From assembly GCA_027014185.1 (NCBI GenBank), contig JALWEK010000036.1, positions 1 to 5,068 of the forward strand: 5,068 nt of DNA. The letters are read 5' to 3'. Both the position numbers and the translations under genes were made by a program. Below are positions 1 to 5,068 of this stretch, piece after piece. How positions within the stretch are numbered: position 1 is the stretch's first letter; the number at the start of each line of letters is the position of its first letter. Origin of the DNA: Aquificaceae bacterium. Lineage in GTDB: Bacteria > Aquificota > Aquificia > Aquificales > Aquificaceae. Under the pieces are notes generated by a model that was not told the DNA's origin, searched no databases, and worked only from the letters and a program-made list of their open reading frames with translations.

Positions 1-492
1 AGTAGGAAGAAGCAGATGGAACTGGCCAGGAAGTTCGGTATAGAGGAGTACGAGCAGCCGGCGGGAGGATGCTGTTACTTGACAGACGAGAACTACGCAG
101 CTCGTTTTAAGGAAGCCTTCGCGGTTGAGGGGAGGGTTACGAGAGACGACCTTGTCCTCTTCGCGGTGGGGAGGCATATAAGGCTGCCCTCTGGAGTTAA
201 GCTCATAATAGCCAGGAACGAGGGAGAGGTGAACTTCCTGAAAGGCTTTAGAAACAGGTACAACCATGCGTACAGAAAGGACGGAAAGGGAACCTTCGCC
301 CTTATAAAGGGCGAGCCTCTGGAAGAGGATCTACAAACTATAGCGGACATCATAGCAAGGTACTCCAAGAGGGAAGAATGTGATATATACATGAAGATCG
401 GAGAAAGGGAGCTCGTGCTTAGAGGCTACCCTGCGAGCGATGAGTTCATAGAGCAGTTTAAGATTTACAGCAAACCGGGAGTGGCGAGATGA
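1..492 (+). CDS. PP-loop/NFACT-R tRNA-thiolation-like protein (C-terminal part; 5' end outside window)
   Basis: The frame is open from base 1, so this is the last 163 residues of a longer protein; the ATG at 16 is internal. Seen, numbered from base 1: a P-A-G-G-C-C motif at residues 20-25 followed by LTDE, then an NFACT-R-like (DUF814) segment with GRHIRLPSG and KLIIARNE at about 57-74, and a terminal YSK...ASDEF stretch. Family knowledge: this order matches the C-terminal half of COG0482-type proteins in which a PP-loop ATPase domain, related to tRNA 2-/4-thiouridine synthases, precedes an NFACT-R RNA-binding domain. Such proteins are often annotated as MnmA-like or tRNA methyltransferase-like. 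The catalytic PP-loop would lie upstream and cannot be checked. The stop overlaps the TusA start (ATGA, 489-492), which fits a partnership in sulfur transfer to tRNA. The family call is fairly sure; the substrate is not known. Confidence 0.72.
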   Translation, partial: SRKKQMELARKFGIEEYEQPAGGCCYLTDENYAARFKEAFAVEGRVTRDDLVLFAVGRHIRLPSGVKLIIARNEGEVNFLKGFRNRYNHAYRKDGKGTFALIKGEPLEEDLQTIADIIARYSKREECDIYMKIGERELVLRGYPASDEFIEQFKIYSKPGVAR

Positions 493-743
493 AGCTGGAC
501 GAGATAAAACCGGACGTTGTTCACGACGTTACGGGGACGTACTGCCCCGTTCCGATAGCAGAGACTGCGAAGCAGATAAAGGAGATGGAGATTGGCCAGA
601 TCTTGGAGCTAATAGCCGACGACCCCGGCGTGGTTGAGGACATACCCGCCTGGTGCCAATCGACGGGGCAGGAGTTCCTCGGTATGTACGAAGAGGACGG
701 AGAGTACCATCTCTTTGTTAAGAAGGTTAAGGAGCTGTCATGA
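489..743 (+). CDS. TusA-family sulfur carrier protein
   Basis: This 84-residue protein has the size and layout of TusA/SirA proteins. Seen: the C-P-V-P motif at 19-22, whose Cys19 would carry the persulfide, a DDPG motif at 44-47, and W55-C56 in the expected central helix, followed by EFLGMYEEDGEYHLFVKK as the last strands. Family knowledge: TusA-like proteins are small cytoplasmic persulfide carriers that hand sulfur from a cysteine desulfurase or rhodanese to tRNA thiolation, molybdenum cofactor synthesis or sulfur-oxidation enzymes. The start overlaps the preceding stop by ATGA and has GGGAG at 477-481, seven bases upstream, so the start is well supported. Position beside a thiolation-like protein and an Nfu-type gene suggests sulfur delivery within this cluster (inference). 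Which of several TusA paralogue roles it has cannot be told, so no symbol is given. Confidence 0.9.
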   Translation: MKLDEIKPDVVHDVTGTYCPVPIAETAKQIKEMEIGQILELIADDPGVVEDIPAWCQSTGQEFLGMYEEDGEYHLFVKKVKELS

Positions 744-985
744 CGGCGGTTAAGATAAGCGAGGACATACTTCTCAAAGAACTCTTCGAGATCTTTCCCG
801 AGAGCAAAGAGATCCTTAAGAACTACGGGTACGGGAAGCTTATAGAGCTCGGTATAGAGGACGTGGTGATCGATAAGCTCTCTTTGAAGGGCTTCTTCCG
901 GTTGATGGGCCTAGGGGAGGAGGAAGCCGGCAAGGTCGTAAGGGAGATACACTCCCTTTATAATAAAAGGCTGGAGGAGTCGTGA
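740..985 (+). CDS. DUF1858 domain protein
   Basis: This 81-residue protein matches the DUF1858 pattern over nearly its whole length: an opening V-K-I-S-E-D-I segment, then ELFEIFPESKEILKNYG at about 15-31, and a C-terminal LSLKGFFRLMGLGEEEAGKV helix region at about 47-66. Family knowledge: DUF1858 is a small helical domain, found alone or fused to ScdA/hemerythrin, DUF2249 or other redox and metal-linked proteins; its biochemical role is not settled. Some members carry a Cys pair; this one has no cysteine at all, so it cannot itself bind a cluster or carry sulfur through Cys. The start overlaps the tusA-like stop (ATGA, 740-743) and has AAGGAG at 729-734, five bases upstream. Its place between a sulfur carrier and an Fe-S protein suggests an accessory or adaptor role (inference). 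Confidence 0.78.
   Translation: MTAVKISEDILLKELFEIFPESKEILKNYGYGKLIELGIEDVVIDKLSLKGFFRLMGLGEEEAGKVVREIHSLYNKRLEES
973..977 (+). promoter_or_regulatory. Shine-Dalgarno favouring the ATG at 985
   Basis: GGAGG lies seven bases before ATG 985 but only four before the in-frame GTG at 982. The ATG also gives the TGATG stop/start overlap with the upstream gene, so 985 is the better start for the Nfu-type gene. Confidence 0.6.
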
Positions 986-1236
986 TGGTTAAGAAGGAGT
1001 TTGACGAGGTAGAGAAGGTTCTCGAGAGGATAAGGCCCGCCCTCAAGGACCACGAGGGGAGTTTGAAGGTGGTCAAAATAGAGGACGGGACCGTTTACCT
1101 CCAGTTCGTAGGAGGTTGCTCGGACTGTCCTGTGGTGGACGTATCTCTCAAGAGCGTTGTCGATATAGCTCTGAAGGGAAATCTGAAGTGGGTCAAGAAG
1201 GTTGAGATCCTGCCCTCCAAGATAGAGATTACATGA
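985..1236 (+). CDS. NifU C-terminal-domain (Nfu-type) Fe-S cluster protein
   Basis: This 83-residue protein is a stand-alone NifU C-terminal domain. Seen: an N-terminal helix ending in VLERIRPALKDHEG (residues about 12-25), strands KVVKIEDGTVYLQF, then G-G-C-S-D-C-P at 43-49 with the CxxC pair Cys45/Cys48, followed by the helix SLKSVVDIALK and the closing VKKVEIL strand. Family knowledge: two such domains meet through the CxxC pairs to bind a 4Fe-4S cluster that is passed to apo-enzymes; the domain acts in the cytoplasm. Here the segment that is usually DGGD reads DHEG, and the middle of the CxxC is S-D rather than the common G-S or G-G; both are modest departures. It overlaps the DUF1858 stop by one base (TGATG) and the aroE start by four (ATGA). 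In-frame GTG 982 is a weaker alternative start. Confidence 0.88.
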   Translation: MVKKEFDEVEKVLERIRPALKDHEGSLKVVKIEDGTVYLQFVGGCSDCPVVDVSLKSVVDIALKGNLKWVKKVEILPSKIEIT

Positions 1237-2075
1237 ACGTAAAGGGAACAACCGAGCTGCTGGGCGTAATCGGTTTCCCCATAAAGCATTCCCTCTCCCC
1301 AGTATTTCAAAATGCCGCCCTCTCCTACATGGGTATAGATGCAGTTTACGTTCCCTTCGAGATCAGACCGGAGGATCTCAAAGAAGCCCTGAACGGTCTC
1401 AGGCTCGCTGGCGTGAAAGGGCTCAACGTCACCGTACCTCATAAAGAGGCTGTTCTGGGGCTTGTGGATGAGGTAAGCGACGAGGTTGAGAAGATAGGCG
1501 CCGCCAACACCCTAAAGTTCTACGAAGGCAAGGTTGTAGCCTACAACACCGACTGGATAGGCTTCTTAAAGGCGGCCCAGGAGCTTACAGACCTCCGGGA
1601 GAAAAAGGTCCTGGTTTTAGGAGCGGGCGGAGCCTCAAGGGCGGTTCTTTACGCTCTCAAAAAGGTTGGTGCTAGCGTGTTTCTTTGGAACAGAACCAAG
1701 GAGAAGGCGATCAGGCTTGCGAAGGAGTTTGATGCAAATGTTATAGATAATTTAGAAGAGGGCCTGGAGATAGCCGAAGTTATTGTGAACACGACGAGCG
1801 TTGGATTGAAGGATAACGACGAACCTCTCTTTGACTACGGTAGGCTGAGGGAGGACCACGTCGTTATAGATCTGATCTATAGAGAGACTCCACTGATAAG
1901 GGCTGCTAGGGAGAAGGGGTGCAAGTTTCAGACAGGGTTCCCTATGCTCGTTTACCAGGGTGCCGAGAGCTTTAGGGTATGGACGGGTTGCGAGCCTCCG
2001 GTGAAGATAATGAAGCTCTCACTTCAGGATTACGGATACCCTACAGAGAGCTCCAGAACTCCTTCGAGAATTTAG
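1233..2075 (+). CDS. aroE: Shikimate 5-dehydrogenase
   Basis: AroE reduces 3-dehydroshikimate to shikimate with NADPH, the fourth step of the cytoplasmic shikimate pathway. At 280 residues it is the usual length with a slightly long tail. Seen: the shikimate-binding S-L-S-P at 20-23, NVTVPHK ending in the catalytic Lys71, Asn92, the NTD triad with catalytic Asp107, the dinucleotide loop GAGGASRA at 130-137, NRT at 153-155 (the motif expected for NADP preference), NTTSVG at 186-191, and Y-Q-G at 241-243 with Gln242. All key residues are present, so the enzyme should be active. The start overlaps the Nfu-type stop by ATGA; no good Shine-Dalgarno precedes it, so translation probably depends on coupling. 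Its last 35 bp, coding for the tail after about residue 269, run antisense to the end of the lipoprotein gene. It has no obvious functional tie to its sulfur-related neighbours. Confidence 0.96.
   Translation: MNVKGTTELLGVIGFPIKHSLSPVFQNAALSYMGIDAVYVPFEIRPEDLKEALNGLRLAGVKGLNVTVPHKEAVLGLVDEVSDEVEKIGAANTLKFYEGKVVAYNTDWIGFLKAAQELTDLREKKVLVLGAGGASRAVLYALKKVGASVFLWNRTKEKAIRLAKEFDANVIDNLEEGLEIAEVIVNTTSVGLKDNDEPLFDYGRLREDHVVIDLIYRETPLIRAAREKGCKFQTGFPMLVYQGAESFRVWTGCEPPVKIMKLSLQDYGYPTESSRTPSRI
2041..2075. other. Tail-to-tail coding overlap (aroE end / lipoprotein end)
   Basis: The aroE stop (TAG, 2073-2075) lies beyond the stop of the minus-strand lipoprotein gene (complement of CTA, 2041-2043), so 35 bp code on both strands. 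I find no hairpin followed by a T-run on either strand here, so there is no room for a standard intrinsic terminator between the genes. Confidence 0.85.
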
Positions 2076-2658
2076 AGGCGGCTTCCTTAAGCGCCTTCAC
2101 TATAAGTAAGTCCTTGGAGGGTAGTTTGTCCGTTCTCTTTATACCTTTCGAGCACTGTCTGGCCTTTGAGGCCCCCCCGTACACGCCTGCGAGGACGACC
2201 TCACCCCCTCTTGTCTCCGCCACCTTAACGGAAACCGTGACCTCCGCCTTTCTGGTTACACAGAATTCATCCTCCCTCTTGGTCACACCCTCTCTGTAAT
2301 CGACCTTCAGGGGTTCTACAACTATCACAAGGTGAACATCCGACTCCTGGCCAAGCCTAACTACCTCCTCGGGGGTCAGGTTGTCTATCGTCTGGATCTC
2401 CCTCCTAGTCACTAAAACTAGGTCCACCTTCTCGCCGACCGCACCCCTCAAAGCGTAGGTCAAAGGCTGCTTCAGCAGGACAGCCTCGAACTCCCTCACC
2501 GTTACCCTGTAGTAGGCCGGATCCACCTTGTCCGTCTTAAGAAGCACGACCTTAGTCCTTACCGTGGGGGATCCGACTATCTTGTGTAGCGGTACCCTCG
2601 AGGTGGTGGCACATCCCGCCAGGATAACGATAAAGACCAAGAAGGCAAGCCTCTTCAT
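2041..2658 (-). CDS. Predicted lipoprotein of unknown function (possible CsgG/LpoB-like fold)
   Basis: This 205-residue protein starts with a textbook lipoprotein signal: M-K-R, a hydrophobic stretch LAFLVFIVI, then the lipobox L-A-G-C with the lipidated Cys16. Residue +2 is Ala, which under the proteobacterial Lol rule would not hold it at the inner membrane, so an outer-membrane site is possible. The mature part is rich in alternating Val/Leu strands. A segment reading LVLVTRREIQ (80-89), then EEVVRLGQESDVHLVIVVEPL (about 97-117), resembles the 'enzyme-like R..., then a helix with LG, then a strand' pattern of CsgG/LpoB/TolB-N-type periplasmic domains; this is a weak, by-eye likeness. Two further cysteines, Cys133 and Cys169, could form a disulfide outside the cytoplasm. 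I do not recognise the family with certainty. It is a single-gene unit, convergent with aroE and divergent from hemA. Confidence 0.85.
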   Translation of the reverse strand: MKRLAFLVFIVILAGCATTSRVPLHKIVGSPTVRTKVVLLKTDKVDPAYYRVTVREFEAVLLKQPLTYALRGAVGEKVDLVLVTRREIQTIDNLTPEEVVRLGQESDVHLVIVVEPLKVDYREGVTKREDEFCVTRKAEVTVSVKVAETRGGEVVLAGVYGGASKARQCSKGIKRTDKLPSKDLLIVKALKEAASKFSKEFWSSL

Positions 2659-2667
2659 CTTACGGAT

Positions 2668-2673
2668 ATTTTA
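2668..2673 (-). promoter_or_regulatory. Possible -10 box for the lipoprotein gene
   Basis: On the minus strand the box reads TAAAAT, five of six matches to TATAAT, and ends ten bases before the ATG at 2658. A start site about seven bases downstream would leave an mRNA leader of only a few bases. No Shine-Dalgarno is visible before the ATG, which fits leaderless or near-leaderless translation. No convincing -35 is seen; its expected place overlaps the hemA start codon. Confidence 0.35.
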
Positions 2674-2681
2674 ACAGGGCA

Positions 2682-2687
2682 TATAAT
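2682..2687 (+). promoter_or_regulatory. Likely -10 box of the hemA operon
   Basis: A perfect TATAAT ends seven bases before the hemA ATG (2695), so the transcript would begin at or next to the start codon. The spacer holds no usable Shine-Dalgarno (the nearest AGGG, 2676-2679, is 15 bases away). The -35 position (about 2659-2664) reads CTTACG, a poor match. The box sits against an 8-bp palindrome, ATAATTAT (2683-2690). Confidence 0.5.
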
Positions 2688-2694
2688 TATCTTG

Positions 2695-3918
2695 ATGGGG
2701 GAGATATACGCCCTAGGCGTCAATTTCAAAACCGCTCCCGTAGAGGTAAGGGAAAGGTTAGCCTGTTCCCCGGAAGAGGCTAGAGGCATTCTCCCAGAGC
2801 TGAAAACTTCGTCCGGCGTTGAAGAACTCTGCATACTCTCCACCTGTAACAGGGTAGAGATATACACCTTCTCCTCGAGCGAAGGTAGTGTAGAGCTCCT
2901 CCTTGAACTGTTTCTCAAGCTGAAGGGCCTTGAGGAGGCGAAGAAACACGTTTTTATTAGGAAGGGAGAGCAGGCCGTTTTCCACGTTTTTAAGGTTGCC
3001 TCAAGCCTCGACTCCATGGTTGTGGGAGAGCCTCAGATAGTTGCCCAGTTCAAGGAATCCTTCCGGATAGCGAGGGAGATGGGCACTACGGGTAAGATAC
3101 TCAACAGGCTTTTCGAAAAGGCTCTGAGGGCTTCCAAGAGGGTAAGGGTGGAGACAGGCGTAAGCAGGAACGCGGTCTCCGTCAGCTACGCCGCCGTGGA
3201 ACTTGCGAAGAAGATCTTCGGCGATCTTAGGAAGGCAAAGGTCCTCCTCGTCGGAGCTGGTGAGATGGGGGAGCTCGCAGCCAACTACCTAAAGCGCCTT
3301 GGCTGTCAGATCTTTATAACGAACAGGACGTACGAACGGGCCCTCAGACTATCCCAAGAGCTTGGTGGGAACGCCCTCAGGTTCGAGGAGCTGGAGGAAC
3401 TGCTTCCCACCATGGACATAGTGATAGTCTCCACCGGATCTAAGAGCTTCGTCCTTACCGAGAAGATGGTAAAAGAGGCTATGAAGAGGAGGAACTACGA
3501 ACCCATGTTCATCATAGATATATCCGTCCCGCGCAACGTTGATCCGGCCGTTGGCAAGATAGACGAGGTCTTTCTATACGATATAGACGATCTCAAGGAG
3601 GTGGTCGAGAGCAACCTAAAGGACAGGATGAAGGAAGCCAAGAGGGGGGAAATAATACTCTGGGACGAGGTCAAGAAGTTCATGGGCTGGATGGAGAGCC
3701 TCAGGGTGGAGCCTTTGATACTCAAGCTCAAAGAAAAAGTAAAGGACGCGGAGAAGAGAGATCCTTACCTGAGGAGGCTCGTCTTCCGTGCCATAAGAGA
3801 AATGAAGAGGAATCCGGAGGCGGCGCCTATAATATTCAGGATATTCGATGAGGAGGTAAAGGATGTCAACAGAAGAGAAGGTTTATCCTATGTCTATAAC
3901 AGAGCTGATGGAGCTTGA
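2695..3918 (+). CDS. hemA: Glutamyl-tRNA reductase
   Basis: HemA reduces the glutamate of Glu-tRNA(Glu) to glutamate-1-semialdehyde with NADPH, the first committed step of the C5 route to heme and other tetrapyrroles. The product is 407 residues, normal for the family. Seen: GVNFKTAP at 8-15, the catalytic motif STCNRVEIY at 49-57 with the nucleophile Cys51, ASSLDSMVVGEPQI at 102-115, the GVSRNAVSVSYAAVELA segment at about 155-171, the NADPH loop GAGEMGE at 187-193, NRT at 210-212, and IDISVPRNVDP before the long spinal helix and dimerisation domain. Odd points: Phe11 stands where many family members have His, and the C-terminal domain lacks the usual NKLLH-type motif. ATG 2695 is preferred over in-frame TTG 2692. 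It heads the right-hand operon, and its last 56 bp also encode the start of the RAM-domain protein in another frame. Confidence 0.96.
   Translation: MGEIYALGVNFKTAPVEVRERLACSPEEARGILPELKTSSGVEELCILSTCNRVEIYTFSSSEGSVELLLELFLKLKGLEEAKKHVFIRKGEQAVFHVFKVASSLDSMVVGEPQIVAQFKESFRIAREMGTTGKILNRLFEKALRASKRVRVETGVSRNAVSVSYAAVELAKKIFGDLRKAKVLLVGAGEMGELAANYLKRLGCQIFITNRTYERALRLSQELGGNALRFEELEELLPTMDIVIVSTGSKSFVLTEKMVKEAMKRRNYEPMFIIDISVPRNVDPAVGKIDEVFLYDIDDLKEVVESNLKDRMKEAKRGEIILWDEVKKFMGWMESLRVEPLILKLKEKVKDAEKRDPYLRRLVFRAIREMKRNPEAAPIIFRIFDEEVKDVNRREGLSYVYNRADGA
3851..3856 (+). promoter_or_regulatory. Strong Shine-Dalgarno inside hemA for the RAM-domain gene
   Basis: AGGAGG lies six bases before ATG 3863. 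It is the strongest ribosome-binding site in the window, and it decides the start against the in-frame ATGs at 3890 and 3908, which have no comparable site. Confidence 0.75.
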
Positions 3919-4158
3919 AGGGGAGAACGCTATAAGGGCCTACATACTGATAAAGGCTGACCCTAGGGAGATACCCTCGATAATGCTCGCCCTATCCACC
4001 TTCGAAGGCGTCAAGACCGCCGACGTGGTCACAGGTCCGTACGACATAATAGTTTTCGTGGAGGTCCCAAACCAGGACGAGCTCGGTAGGCTCGTGATAA
4101 ACAAGATACACTCCCTCGAGGGGGTCAGGGAAGCTCTTACCTGTGTGGTCGTGAGGAT

Positions 4159-4162
<4 letters not shown>
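3863..4162 (+). CDS. Stand-alone RAM-domain (Lrp/AsnC ligand-binding) protein
   Basis: This 99-residue protein consists of a short N-terminal tail (about 24 residues, MSTEEKVYPMSITELMELEG and a few more) and one RAM domain. Seen: AYILIKADP at about 26-34, a helix IPSIMLAL, F-E-G-V-K-T-A-D-V-V-T-G-P-Y-D with the hallmark G-x-Y-D turn, the strand IIVFVEVP, then the helix LGRLVINKIHSLEGV and a closing strand. Family knowledge: RAM domains form dimers and octamers that bind amino acids or similar small molecules between subunits; in Lrp/AsnC they follow a DNA-binding helix-turn-helix. That helix-turn-helix is absent here, so on its own this protein should not bind DNA in the Lrp manner. Its 56-bp overlap with the hemA end and ATGA overlap with the next gene argue for co-expression. 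A ligand-sensing or enzyme-modulating role is inference. Confidence 0.88.

Positions 4163-5068
<906 letters not shown>

Noticed and set aside
16..492. Taking ATG 16 as the true start of the first gene
   Set aside because: The frame is open to base 1, and the family has a large PP-loop domain before this region, so the gene is cut by the window edge.
1095..1442. Long minus-strand frame across the nfu/aroE junction
   Set aside because: It is a shadow of two well-supported plus-strand genes; it has no recognisable motifs or ribosome-binding site.
2041..2100. Intrinsic terminator between aroE and the lipoprotein gene
   Set aside because: Only weak GAG/CTC pairings are present and no T-run follows on either strand.
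1979..2299. Plus-strand frame across the aroE end and lipoprotein gene
   Set aside because: It runs antisense to the lipoprotein gene, is Ser/Thr/Leu-rich as shadows tend to be, and shows no family motif.
2655..3017. Minus-strand frame opposite the hemA start
   Set aside because: It lies opposite the catalytic N-terminal domain of hemA and would overlap the lipoprotein start; the translation shows no recognisable features.
3828..3833. TATAAT inside hemA as a promoter for the RAM-domain gene
   Set aside because: No -35-like sequence lies at the right distance (3805-3810 reads AAGAGG), and the bases are ordinary Ile codons in hemA. Coupled translation with a strong Shine-Dalgarno explains expression.

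Overview
The window is a densely packed, gene-after-gene stretch of a bacterial chromosome. Nine protein genes are visible, two of them cut by the window edges (left: a tRNA-thiolation-like protein; right: murA). A murein-synthesis gene, a lipoprotein with a lipobox, AroE and HemA point to a cell-wall-bearing bacterium. The lavish use of ATA, AGG and AGA codons, Lys/Glu-rich proteins, ATGA start/stop overlaps and almost no spacer DNA suggest a thermophile. An Aquificota relative (for example Desulfurobacteriaceae) would fit, but that is inference from style and not proven here.

Left block (1-2075, + strand): five genes are joined by ATGA or TGATG overlaps. They encode the C-terminal part of a PP-loop/NFACT-R tRNA-thiolation-like protein, a TusA-family sulfur carrier, a DUF1858 protein, a NifU C-terminal-domain (Nfu-type) Fe-S protein, and shikimate dehydrogenase AroE. 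The first four look like a sulfur-handling/Fe-S cassette; AroE appears to be simply co-transcribed. The promoter must lie upstream of the window.

Middle (2041-2694): one minus-strand gene encodes a small lipoprotein of unknown role. It overlaps the aroE end tail-to-tail by 35 bp and is divergent from hemA. Only 36 bp separate the lipoprotein start from the hemA ATG, and that gap carries -10-like boxes on both strands placed so close to the start codons that both transcripts may be leaderless.

Right block (2695-5068, + strand): hemA (glutamyl-tRNA reductase, first committed step of C5 tetrapyrrole synthesis), a stand-alone RAM (Lrp/AsnC ligand-binding) domain protein starting inside the hemA end, a 57-residue DUF2283-like protein, and murA (first committed step of peptidoglycan synthesis), which starts inside the DUF2283 gene. 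Every junction overlaps, so the four are probably one translationally coupled operon.

I see no RNA genes, CRISPR, mobile elements, repeats or convincing terminators, and no gene-free stretch longer than 36 bp. Nothing clearly amounts to a wholly new system. The points most worth follow-up are the sulfur-transfer cassette, the orphan RAM protein coupled to hemA, and the compact divergent promoter.
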